In this document: positions 1 through 8,442 of the stretch, one piece after another
Position numbering within the stretch: the first letter of the stretch is position 1
How the letters are laid out: every line of letters starts with the position of its first letter
Source of the DNA: Cymbomonas tetramitiformis
Lineage: Eukaryota; Chlorophyta; Pyramimonadophyceae; Pyramimonadales; Pyramimonadaceae
NCBI GenBank assembly: GCA_001247695.2
Contig: LGRX02035171.1
Location: 91,642 to 155,641 of the forward strand
Length of the DNA stretch: 64,000 nt
Reading direction: 5' to 3'
Translations under genes and position numbers: made by a program
Notes under the pieces: model-generated
What the model saw: the letters and a program-made list of their open reading frames with translations, nothing else
Database searches by the model: none
What the model was told of the DNA's origin: nothing

Positions 1-14
1 TTTGTGTTGCGCAG

Positions 15-938
15 GCCATCGCCACTTCGAACACGGTCGTGAACGCGAATGCTGATGTCACAGCCGCCATCGATGATGCGAAGGCTCCGGACGAGGAAAT
101 TGTGACCCTGAACGCTGCAGGCGCAACTGTGACCACCTTGGCACCGGGCCAGTTTGAACGGAATGGCAAGGTGCGCGTCATCCGTACCATACCTATGACA
201 ACCGCCACGTGTTTGATTTTAATAGACTAAAGTTTCAACTGTTACTTTTGTACTTCACGATGAGTGTTATAGGGTGTTACAAAAAATCAGCAAGAGAGAA
301 ATATTTCTCTCTTGCTCTTTTACTTAGAGAGTTTGAAATATTTGTGTTTGATCAGATTTAGATGTATAACTTCCAGTCCAAAATACACCCCACCATCTTT
401 ATTAAATTGTGTTTTTCAATTACAGGTGTACGAGTTTCAGGCTGATATGAACACCACCATCTGTATGAACAACAATTATGCAAATGTTCGTTTGTTTTGC
501 GCAGGCCATCGCCACTTCGAACATAGTCGTGCACGCGAATGCCGGTGTCACAGCCGCCATCGATGATACGGACGCTGTGGACGAGGAAATTGCGGCCGCA
601 AATCTTGTACCCGCGATTGCGAACACCTCTGACTCGGAAGAGACACCGCGCCGATGGGAGAGAAATGGCAAGGTGAGTGCCACTCGTGTCACATATACCA
701 CCACTGCCACGTGTCTATTTGTTATAGGTCAATGTATAATATGAATGTTACGTAATACCTTATTTAAAAAAGATGTTAGGGCATTACAAAAGAGGAAGGG
801 CCCGAAAATGGGCCTGTTTAAAAAAAAAATTAAGTAAAAAGGTGTTTTGATTATTTACAGGTGTATGAATTTGTACCAACAATAAACACTACTGTTTGCC
901 TGAACAACAAGTACATGGATGTCTATGCGTTTTGCGCT
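15..938. repeat. Tandem exon-intron duplication ahead of the KilA-N gene
   Basis: Two related blocks follow each other. Block 1 has a coding segment (15-170, reading AIATSNTVV to ERNGK), a GT donor at 171, an acceptor ending at 425 and the start of a KilA-N-like exon (VYEFQADMNTT). Block 2 repeats the coding segment at 505-672 (AIATSNIVV to ERNGK), with a donor at 673, an acceptor ending at 860 and VYEFVPTINTT at 861. The coding segments are 490 bp apart. In block 1 the KilA-N start runs only to about 504, where the sequence TTTTGCGCAG also serves as the acceptor of block 2. The array probably continues left of the window. Confidence 0.7.
505..672 (+). CDS. Candidate upstream exon of the KilA-N protein
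   Basis: A 56-codon open segment lies between an acceptor (CAG at 502-504) and a strong donor (AAG followed by GTGAGT at 673). It ends in phase 0 and joins exactly to the next exon at 861, which also begins in phase 0 and has no ATG of its own near its start. The encoded stretch is low in complexity and rich in Ala, Asp, Glu and Thr. The initiation codon is probably further upstream, outside the window. Confidence 0.5.
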
Positions 939-2219
939 AGCAACAATAGACGTTGGAAGAAATACATGGAAAACATACATACCAAAAAAACTATCGAGGA
1001 GCTCGAGACGCGATTGAGCTTGGATAAAGGCTCTCTTATCGAAAAACACCATATGGGTCAAGGAAGACACCCTACCGTCTTCGTTCACCCCGCGCTTTTC
1101 CTCTGCTTGGCTCAGTGGATCTCTCCCGCCAAGCACGCCGAGGTGGCGCTCGTCTACATGCGCTACAGCGAAGGCGACGTGACGCTCGCCAAGGAGGTGC
1201 TCGAGCGCAACGACATGCTTCGTGGTACGCACACGGAAGGTCTCACACGTGAGGGCCGACCCGGAGCCGACGACGAGTGGGTGGTGCGACAGACCGATTC
1301 AGAGCTGAAGCGAAAACGTGACTCCGAGATGATGGATTGCGAATTACAAGAACGCAAGCGTCAGCAGCAACGACTCGACGAAGAGCATGACATGAAGATG
1401 CAGGAACGCAGACTTCAGCTGCAGCAAATTGAACTTCAGATGCAGGAACGAAGCGAGGAACACAAAACCAAGATGCAGGAACGGAGCGAGGAGCACAAGA
1501 ACAAGATGCAGGAACGGAGCGAGGAGCACAAAAACAATATGCATGAGCGGAAAATTACATTTGAACGGGACCTGAAGATCAAGCATTCTTTGGACATCAA
1601 ATCCATGCTCGAGAGTTGCCTGGATTTGCCGGGCCTCTCAGAGGCCGAGCGAGGCGTGTATCGCGCGCACATACACAACATGGTTACGAATTTGGTGAAG
1701 CTGGCGACCGGCGTGGAAGCGAGCACGGCCGTACCCGCGATCGCAGCACCGCCCCCCGCACCGGCCGTGAACGTTACGGTGAACAACAGCCCCACCAACA
1801 CTAACGCTCCCAATGTCACTACCAACAACACCAACACGAACGAAAACGAGGTCACCCCGGCCGCCAACGCCGATGGTGCTCGTGAGGTGACGCCCGAGGA
1901 GCGTCGCTGGCTCGAGCTGTGGCCTAAGCGAGGCACCTTGGAAAATGCGGATCTCGCAATCTCGGATTTTTTTATGGATCCCAACGAATCTGAGCACGCG
2001 CGGTATTCGGACCTGCTTAGGTCCAAACCTGGCATCGTAAACACCTTCGGCCGCAGACTGGCTAAATCTTGGCGCAACACGCATGGTATGCAAGACATAC
2101 CGGAGCAGCTTGGTACGGTGCAGAACGTTCAAACCGGGTTTCACGCGCCCAACTGTAAGCGTTACTTTGAGGCGGATCGACCCTTGATGCGTTCGGTGGC
2201 GGCCGGGTTACTCAGGTAG
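861..2219 (+). CDS. KilA-N domain protein with coiled coil (main exon)
   Basis: The exon encodes about 452 residues. Residues 1-115 resemble a KilA-N DNA-binding domain (NTTVCLNNKYMDV, then RRWKKYMEN, then VFVHPALFLCLAQWI), a domain common in large DNA viruses and phages. Residues 150-225 form a Glu/Lys/Gln-rich coiled coil containing tandem KMQERSEEHK repeats. An Asn/Thr/Ala-rich linker follows, then a C-terminal domain (about 340-452) beginning VTPEERRWLELWPKRG. The exon opens with GTG directly after TTATTTACAG, so a spliced upstream exon is needed. The protein is probably a nuclear or virion DNA-binding or regulatory protein. The KilA-N call rests on pattern similarity. Confidence 0.75.
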   Translation: MYEFVPTINTTVCLNNKYMDVYAFCASNNRRWKKYMENIHTKKTIEELETRLSLDKGSLIEKHHMGQGRHPTVFVHPALFLCLAQWISPAKHAEVALVYMRYSEGDVTLAKEVLERNDMLRGTHTEGLTREGRPGADDEWVVRQTDSELKRKRDSEMMDCELQERKRQQQRLDEEHDMKMQERRLQLQQIELQMQERSEEHKTKMQERSEEHKNKMQERSEEHKNNMHERKITFERDLKIKHSLDIKSMLESCLDLPGLSEAERGVYRAHIHNMVTNLVKLATGVEASTAVPAIAAPPPAPAVNVTVNNSPTNTNAPNVTTNNTNTNENEVTPAANADGAREVTPEERRWLELWPKRGTLENADLAISDFFMDPNESEHARYSDLLRSKPGIVNTFGRRLAKSWRNTHGMQDIPEQLGTVQNVQTGFHAPNCKRYFEADRPLMRSVAAGLLR

Positions 2220-2494
2220 ACGCGTGGGAATCCGCTTGGTGGCGCCGCGGAACGCCTTCGAATCCGGTGCTGTCTATCAGTCAGTTCTTGAAGGAAAATG
2301 ACGTGGCATCTAAAAAGGACATGTTAAAACGATTCGGCGCGTCGATGGCTTGTAAGTGGAGAGAAGCGCACGCCGATTACGAACTTCCGCATATCACGCG
2401 TAAAGTGGGCGACGCTTTGAAACCGGTTGCGCAATATTTTCAAGCGGATCGTAAGTTGATGGAATATGTTTTGAATGATATGCGGCGGAAATGA
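2213..2494 (+). pseudogene. Second copy of the C-terminal domain, in a shifted frame
   Basis: Directly after the stop at 2217-2219, another frame reads VTQVDAWESAWWRRGTPSN, then SISQFLKENDV, RFGASMACKWREAH and YFQADRKLMEYVL. This matches the preceding exon's tail domain (VTPEERRWLELWPKRGT, ISDFFMDPNE, FGRRLAKSWRNTH, YFEADRPLMRSV). The domain is therefore duplicated in tandem, with the second copy one frame away. It could be a frameshifted remnant, a separate small protein starting at 2267, or part of the same protein through splicing (CTCAG followed by GTAGAC at 2216 looks like a donor). Confidence 0.6.
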
Positions 2495-2987
2495 ATAGAA
2501 TGCGACCCATGGTTAAGAAGGTTCAAATGGTTCTGGGTGATCACTTGTTGAAAGCGATGAGGAGCGTGTAAGTAGATGATACACGATCAAGAGGATTACA
2601 GCACATTTGTGTTTTTGTAATATTGTAAACTGATCTAGTAATATGTTTGTTCGCAACAAGAATAGTAGAATTTGTTGTACGTAAATCTCCATATGATTAA
2701 AACTATCACCTTGTATTGCTTTTTCAGCTAGCTTGTATGTAGAGCATATTTGAAGGATATGTTTTTCACTTTTTTTTTCGTTAACATTGACATTTGCATA
2801 TATATATATGTGTATGCATCTATAACAGCATGTTATATAATTTTATAATTGCAATGCACAACCTTTTGGATGGGGTTGTACAAAATGCAATATCATTGCC
2901 AATGTTTCCTTTAATCATGCTTTCAAAACAAAAAATGTAAACCGTATATATATATATATTCTTTTATTTTTACTAAATTTAAAGGAT
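2495..2987. other. AT-rich intergenic region
   Basis: No coding potential is visible. The stretch is AT-rich, with TA runs at about 2801-2815 and 2945-2960; the latter lies 28-43 bp before the next start codon and is a plausible promoter TATA tract. Confidence 0.5.
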
Positions 2988-3788
2988 ATGATGCTCAAAA
3001 AGAAGTGGATTGTTGCGTACATAACGGTGGTTGGAGCAATAGCGGGTATATTTGTTACTATATTGTTGTTGACGGTAGGTAAGTCTAATGACGACGACTC
3101 TACGCCTGCAGCACTAGTTGCGGATACTGCTATTTCGACGCCTACCGATGAGACGACTGCATTTACAGATACGTCTACGAGATTATTTTATGGTCTTTTG
3201 CTAGATGATAATCTTACGGATGCATCTACATTCTATGGTCTTTTCCTCGAGCACGAACCTACGAATGTGCCTATGAACGTGCCTACGGTTGCGCCTATGG
3301 ACGTGCCTACGGTTGCGCCTATGGACGTGCCTACGGTTGCACCTATGGATACGTCCGCAACTTTGGTTACTAATACGCCTACAGATTCGTCTGAAGTAGT
3401 ATTCTACGGTCTTTACGGTCTTTCGTATCAGCCGGAGCATACGAGTAAGCGTTCAAATAAGTCGATAGACGCACCCATGAGTAGACCTGAGATTGCGCCT
3501 ATAAATAATCCCACCGTCTCACCCGTGAGTAGACCTGAGATTGTGCCTATGGATAATCCCACCGTCTCACCCATGAGTAGACCTGAGATCGTGCCTACGA
3601 ATAATCCCACCGCCTCACCCATGAGTATACCTGAGATCGTGCCTATAAATGATCCCACCATCTCACCCATGAGTAGACCTGGGATTGTGTCTACGAATAA
3701 TCTTGCAATCTCACCTACATCCGTATCCGCAACAATGTTTTATGGTATTTTAGATGAATTTACGTCTACAAGTCCTCAACATGAATAA
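2988..3788 (+). CDS. Thr/Pro-repeat single-pass membrane protein
   Basis: The protein has 266 residues. A Lys-rich start is followed by a hydrophobic segment (about residues 6-30, IVAYITVVGAIAGIFVTILLL), which acts as a signal anchor. The rest is built of tandem repeats: three copies of VPTVAPMD (about 100-120) and five imperfect 18-residue repeats of the type MSRPEIVPTNNPTVSP (about 160-245). A short motif, FYGL or FYGI, recurs five times between the blocks. The composition is mucin-like, with many Ser/Thr O-glycosylation candidates, which suggests a surface or virion-envelope protein. No catalytic domain is visible and I do not recognise the family. Confidence 0.7.
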   Translation: MMLKKKWIVAYITVVGAIAGIFVTILLLTVGKSNDDDSTPAALVADTAISTPTDETTAFTDTSTRLFYGLLLDDNLTDASTFYGLFLEHEPTNVPMNVPTVAPMDVPTVAPMDVPTVAPMDTSATLVTNTPTDSSEVVFYGLYGLSYQPEHTSKRSNKSIDAPMSRPEIAPINNPTVSPVSRPEIVPMDNPTVSPMSRPEIVPTNNPTASPMSIPEIVPINDPTISPMSRPGIVSTNNLAISPTSVSATMFYGILDEFTSTSPQHE

Positions 3789-4180
3789 CAAGGTCATTAT
3801 GTGTGTGGTGCAATTTTCAACAAGGAGTTGGTTCAATTTTAGTACAATTTATTTAATAATTCTGTTGGCTGGAGTTATGAAGCTTACAGGCAATTACGAT
3901 TCATTTTTGGTACTTGTAAAACCAATATATGTATAAATCCGTAATTTTCTACAGAGATGCTTTATTTTTATGGGAAAAAGATTGTGCTTTATCATATGTA
4001 TTTTTAAGACAATTTATATGTTGTATCGCATTGCGTATATTGCTTGTTGTAGCAAATGTGTATACCGCATAACAAACGTTAGAATGGGACGACGACTGTA
4101 AAGAAAATTCTTATAGTATGCATACGGAAATTGAGGTTATACAAAATAAGCGATAAGATTTACACATTTTACGTTTGTAC
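3789..4180. other. Intergenic region
   Basis: AT-rich, with no supported gene. A 60-codon open frame at 3754-3936 lacks any recognisable feature and overlaps the preceding gene. Confidence 0.4.
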
Positions 4181-4891
4181 ATGTATATAAGTATGATGCA
4201 TAAGGCGTTCATACGTGTTCATACGATGTCGTGCGCCAATACAGACTTTAGGTGGTATTTGCACAAGGAGCCACCCGCAGAGCACGTTCGATGTGGAGCA
4301 CGTTTTGTATTTCACAGTCAATCCGGAAATGAACTTCCTGGATTTGCCGAGGGAGAATCTTTGAACGGTGATACCGCATGCATGTATACAGACTTAGCAA
4401 AAATTAGGGATTGGCGGCAAATTTTGTACAATTTTTGGAGAACACCATTTGCGCATAAAGGCAAAAACTATGCCACCGCAGCGCACGCTTACAACGCGCA
4501 ACGTTTTTTGTTCATGGCCAAAATGAGATCCGATAAAAAATATTCCGAAGCTTTGCGTTACGCCGAAAAGTGTTGTAACGAATATTCAAATCTGACAGCG
4601 TCCGATATGCAAAAAATAGCAAAATCGAAGGGTCCGCGTTTAACGGAATACGAAGCCAAGCAATGGGAATATATTGCGGAAGAAAAACTAGCGGAGGTGG
4701 TGAAAAGCAAATTCGAACAGTGCGACGTTGCAAAAAAGGTTCTGCTTCTCACAAAGCGGAGCACGCTTGTTCACCGGATGAGCGAAGCGCATAGGCTTTA
4801 TCATTGGTGGAGCTTTTTGGAAGACACTCGAGCCGAATTGTACGAAGTGAGCAATGATGATAATCGCAAAAACGGTACGCTTACTCTATAG
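4181..4891 (+). CDS. NADAR-like (YbiA/DUF1768) domain protein
   Basis: The protein has 236 residues from the ATG at 4181; an ATG pair at 4193 is an alternative. The core reads LYNFWRTPFAHKGKNYATA, then AHAYNAQRFLF, KQWEYIAEEKLAEVVKSKF, and RLYHWWSFLEDT near the end. This fits the NADAR fold (NAD/ADP-ribose-associated, formerly YbiA/DUF1768): the S/YNF...PF...G..Y.T start, the A...Q..KF helix, the KF...LL.T segment and a late W. Known family members are N-glycosidases acting on riboflavin intermediates or ADP-ribose derivatives, and copies occur in giant viruses. The catalytic acidic residues were not verified. Confidence 0.65.
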   Translation: MYISMMHKAFIRVHTMSCANTDFRWYLHKEPPAEHVRCGARFVFHSQSGNELPGFAEGESLNGDTACMYTDLAKIRDWRQILYNFWRTPFAHKGKNYATAAHAYNAQRFLFMAKMRSDKKYSEALRYAEKCCNEYSNLTASDMQKIAKSKGPRLTEYEAKQWEYIAEEKLAEVVKSKFEQCDVAKKVLLLTKRSTLVHRMSEAHRLYHWWSFLEDTRAELYEVSNDDNRKNGTLTL

Positions 4892-4929
4892 TAATCTGTT
4901 AGCGTGACAAGAATAGCTACGTGGTTATA

Positions 4930-4962
4930 TATATATATACACGCGAACGTGCGTGTATATTG
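4930..4962. promoter_or_regulatory. TATA-rich palindrome upstream of the next gene
   Basis: An inverted repeat, ATATACACGC - GAAC - GTGCGTGTATAT, follows an AT run and ends about 28 bp before the ATG at 4989. Related TATATATACGC motifs occur upstream of two other genes in this region, so a core-promoter role is likely. Confidence 0.4.
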
Positions 4963-4988
4963 TCATACAAGATGTAAATATATACAGT

Positions 4989-5741
4989 ATGCGAATTGAG
5001 ATGACCGATGAAGAGAATAACCCGTTAGGGCTCATTTTCGAGTTTGCGACTGACGATAACGGTTTTGAATATGAGATAAATTGGGAAAGCCTTTCATGTG
5101 AAAGCGATACGCTGCATGTAGGAAGCGCAGACTTTGGCAATGTAGATACGAAAACATTGGAAAAACTTTTTATGGCAACGAAAAACGAAGGCGAGGTGTT
5201 TCTTTGTGCAAATCCGGTATCGAAGGTGTATATGAAGTGCTCTTCAAAGCCAAAGTTCAAATTGTTTTCTCGTTCGATAAAGAATATGCACGATAAAGTG
5301 AGATCGCCTGTAGAGATTGTGAATAAATGGAGGTGTAAAGAATTGAGCGACATACTGACAAGTTTTAGCTCTTTGTTACTCGTAAGATGTCGGCACAACC
5401 TTGAAGCGTTGAAACTCGATGGATGTTCACATTGGGATAAGCGCGTCGGCGAAGACGTGCTTTCGCTTTACGATAGATCTTTGAAGGAAATTAAATTTCA
5501 GGGGTGCATGTCCGCATCGGCAGAAAACGAAGGCGTGCTCCTTATAAAGGGATTGTACGTTTTTCATGTATACGATTTTTTCTCTATCTTAGAAGCTATC
5601 GCTTTGGACACGGGTATAAGCTTTACTCGAGAGGTTGAATATGATATGTGGAAAGGGGTTATGCACTTAAAAATAAAGAGTATGCAACCTGCGTGCTTGC
5701 ATACGAATGTTGGAAAGCGAAAGCGTCTGGATACATCATAA
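4989..5741 (+). CDS. Hypothetical protein
   Basis: The protein has 250 residues. The ATG at 4989 (MRIEMTDEENN) is preferred because it follows the palindromic TATA element. It is a mixed alpha/beta-looking soluble protein with several Cys residues, including a VRCRHNLEALKLDGCSHW stretch around the middle that faintly resembles a leucine-rich-repeat strand (LEALKLDGCSHWD, then LKEIKFQGC). I do not recognise a family. Confidence 0.6.
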   Translation: MRIEMTDEENNPLGLIFEFATDDNGFEYEINWESLSCESDTLHVGSADFGNVDTKTLEKLFMATKNEGEVFLCANPVSKVYMKCSSKPKFKLFSRSIKNMHDKVRSPVEIVNKWRCKELSDILTSFSSLLLVRCRHNLEALKLDGCSHWDKRVGEDVLSLYDRSLKEIKFQGCMSASAENEGVLLIKGLYVFHVYDFFSILEAIALDTGISFTREVEYDMWKGVMHLKIKSMQPACLHTNVGKRKRLDTS

Positions 5742-5840
5742 GAGAATTATGTTGGTCTGCGCATACGTAAAAGACGCGCAACCTCAGTCATGGGTAAACT
5801 GTAAACAGAATAAGATGAGTCGTAATCGCAATAAGTAATC

Positions 5841-6476
5841 TTACCTGGCGTTTTGTAACGTTTGGGCGCGTTTTTTTTTTTCTGTTTTGACACCATTTAA
5901 ATAATCGTTCCGCAATCGCGTAATGGCGCTTGCGTAATCATGTAACGCGCCTATAGATAATGGTTCAAGTCGTTTGCAGAAAGTTAAGAACATCGAAAAA
6001 ACTTTGTAAGGTTTACCGTAGTAAAGGGTTGCCGCAGTACAAGCGTATGCCAACATTCTAGGCAATCCCGCCCGTATAGCAAATAAGGTGCATTCATCAA
6101 ACATGTTGGACGTCTTACACATTAGTTTCCGGTGAAACGCGGCGCACCAAAAAACGCAAAATTCATTTGCGGTTGTGTTAGAATCTAATGACAAAAGATT
6201 GGTCGTATACCATTGCAGATACTTTTTCTTTGTGTAAACGCTGAGAGTCGATTCAGCGTTTTGTATACATTGATTACATATAATCTCAAACATTTTTGGA
6301 TGCATGCATTTTATATAAAATTCCCACCACTGTTTATTTGAGATGCATATGTCACGATTGTCCATTTGTTTGAAGATGTCGCAGCTATACATCATAGAGG
6401 TGATGAACACAGGTTGAGCGTAGGCGACTGCGTCGCGCGTCTCTTCGAGTTTGTCCTGCTTATCGCTCATCTTCAA
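5841..6476 (-). CDS. Hypothetical Cys/aromatic-rich helical protein
   Basis: The protein has 211 residues, starting MKMSDKQ at 6476. It is rich in Cys, Phe, Tyr and Trp and looks alpha-helical, with a basic C-terminus (KTEKKKRAQTLQNAR). It is convergent with the preceding gene, about 100 bp away. A TATATATACGCG motif at 6553-6564 lies about 75 bp upstream of its start. No family is recognised. Confidence 0.55.
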   Translation of the reverse strand: MKMSDKQDKLEETRDAVAYAQPVFITSMMYSCDIFKQMDNRDICISNKQWWEFYIKCMHPKMFEIICNQCIQNAESTLSVYTKKKYLQWYTTNLLSLDSNTTANEFCVFWCAAFHRKLMCKTSNMFDECTLFAIRAGLPRMLAYACTAATLYYGKPYKVFSMFLTFCKRLEPLSIGALHDYASAITRLRNDYLNGVKTEKKKRAQTLQNAR

Positions 6477-6549
6477 GTGATCTGTTAGAGCTTTTTTTCG
6501 GAGGTTGACATTCTCATTGCTTGTACGTATTAAGCGTGGTTTCGATCGT

Positions 6550-6566
6550 ATCTATATATACGCGCA
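6550..6566. promoter_or_regulatory. TATATATACGCG promoter-like motif
   Basis: Lies in the divergent space between the minus-strand gene starting at 6476 and the broken plus-strand gene starting at 6687. The same motif appears at 9687-9700, before another start codon. Confidence 0.35.
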
Positions 6567-6686
6567 TAGCATCTGCGTGGTATCCGTTCGACCGAAGCCG
6601 TTACGCAAAGGCGCGGCGCGCACAAGCCGATATATGGCATAAATACATACGGACGTTCGAAGCTAATAGCCAACAACGCCGGCAAG

Positions 6687-7116
6687 ATGAGTTTCCAGTC
6701 AGACAAACCAGACATGATGATGGCCCATCCACGCGGTTTTGACCTCGATTCGCGGTTTAAAAAGTAAGATCGAAAAAAAACAAGTGATACCCACGAGCAT
6801 GCGTGGGGCATACATCCCGCAGATGAGCTTCTTTTAAAACCCGCTTTTGAAAAAACGTTACATAATGTAACCAACAAGGTAAACAGATTGAAAAAAGAAG
6901 ATGTGCTAGGATTTGAAATCCTCTTAATTCGAAATCCAAAAAAATAATATCACAGAAGCATCATGGGAAAAAATTGAAAATGATAAAATAGATAAAGAAA
7001 CAGTTAAAAAGCTTATGATCGACATGATAAGTAAACCTACACATGATGAGCTTAAGTTTGACGAGATTAGAGATTACTTGATTAACAAGTGGAATACACT
7101 AAAAATAAAACCGTAA
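6687..7116 (+). pseudogene. Broken small gene (in-frame TAA and A-run frameshift)
   Basis: From the ATG at 6687 the frame reads MSFQSDKPDMMMAHPRGF, then a TAA at 6765-6767. It reopens in the same frame as DTHEHAWGIHPADELLLKP to FEILLIRNPKK and stops at 6945-6947. After a run of seven A residues (about 6938-6944) a shifted frame continues ITEASWEKIENDKIDKE to LINKWNTLKIKP, ending at 7116. The pieces make one plausible 140-residue charged protein interrupted twice. Either the gene is decayed or the A-runs hold sequencing indels. The family is not recognised. Confidence 0.5.
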
Positions 7117-7275
7117 AATAAACGGGGTTGCACAGCCATCCATTTGTTGCAAACTGTCTACAAACGTATATGCAACAACTAAAAATGCCTAATAGCAAAG
7201 TATATAGTATAAATACAGGATTGAAGGTTAGTAGACATACACAAGACAAACACAACTAAAAATTGTTGCGTAAAA

Positions 7276-8283
7276 ATGGCATCTTTGGCATCTTTGGAAA
7301 TAGCTCGCCTTCTTGAGAATTTTCCTTTGGCTAGTACACCAAAGACGCAGCTCTCGGAGATACAGAAACAAAATTTGGAAGTCGTGATCAAAGCGCTTCA
7401 AAACGGACCGCATGCCAAGCTTGTGCCTTCCGCCATTCTCTGCAAGTGTTTGGATGAGTTTGAAAAGAAGATGAAAGACTTTGTAACCAATATGTGTACG
7501 GCCTTGCAACCTAACCAGCAAAGCAAGTCCATGTCTGAATTGATGGAGACGAGCGTGCAAATCCAAAAAAAGTTTGAGGACTTAAAAGGATATTACCGTG
7601 TGTGCAGTCTCCAATTTGATCAGTCTTTTGATTTTGCAAAGATGGGAACCAGCAATGAACACTGCGCCTCTAAGGCTTATATGATGTATTGCTTGATTGA
7701 AAAGCAGGAACTCAAAGCGATTCATCATTTACAAGAACTGGCGCATGGTGTTTATAGCATGTGTTGTTTGCAGAAAGATTTTCTCGAAACGACAATGAAT
7801 CAGCCTGAAGAAAACAAGCTATGCATGCAACTGATGTGTCAGAATGTATTCCATGTGTTGTCCAAACCGCTCACTTGCGAGGAGCGTAATGAAACGTGCC
7901 GTAGCGTCGCTCTGACAATTGCTACGCACTGCATGCAAAACTCGGTTAAAGCGGCGCACTCCGAAAAGGTCAATAAATTGATGTGCGTTTTTGGGAGTGT
8001 ATGCGGAGACTTTATGGAGCGTAAGTCTACGATGAAACGCGATATCGATGCGATGCGTCTGGGATGTTACTTCCGTCAAAACAGTTTGAGCATATGCTGC
8101 GGAGATCTAGTCGTGAAAGAAGTAACAGAGAATCCCGTCGAGGAGCCGGTAACCGGGATGAGCTTACTCAGTCTATTGGAAAGACTTACGAAGAACGCGT
8201 CGGTGGTTGCTTCTAAAAATACGCCTCATCCGCTACCTCATCCGGCGGTCGTGTCCATTATCTCACACGGTGCTACTATGTGA
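7276..8283 (+). CDS. Hypothetical helical Cys-rich protein
   Basis: The protein has 335 residues, with a clear ATG at 7276. It looks almost entirely alpha-helical, with numerous Cys and Met residues (for example CMQLMCQNVFHVL and CVFGSVCGDFM). It has no signal peptide and no recognised motif. The last 60 residues (after VEEPVTGMSL) are Pro/Ser-richer and possibly disordered. It is convergent with the next gene. Confidence 0.6.
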   Translation: MASLASLEIARLLENFPLASTPKTQLSEIQKQNLEVVIKALQNGPHAKLVPSAILCKCLDEFEKKMKDFVTNMCTALQPNQQSKSMSELMETSVQIQKKFEDLKGYYRVCSLQFDQSFDFAKMGTSNEHCASKAYMMYCLIEKQELKAIHHLQELAHGVYSMCCLQKDFLETTMNQPEENKLCMQLMCQNVFHVLSKPLTCEERNETCRSVALTIATHCMQNSVKAAHSEKVNKLMCVFGSVCGDFMERKSTMKRDIDAMRLGCYFRQNSLSICCGDLVVKEVTENPVEEPVTGMSLLSLLERLTKNASVVASKNTPHPLPHPAVVSIISHGATM

Positions 8284-8442
8284 AAATACAACTTATTTTG
8301 GATATCTTCAGATATATATGACTATATGGATACTATTAACATCTATTGAATACACCATTTTACACTCGATATATTGATCGTACTCTGCGTAACAAACAAA
8401 AAATTCAGTACTAATTCGATGTAATCCATTTTTTGTAATCTA

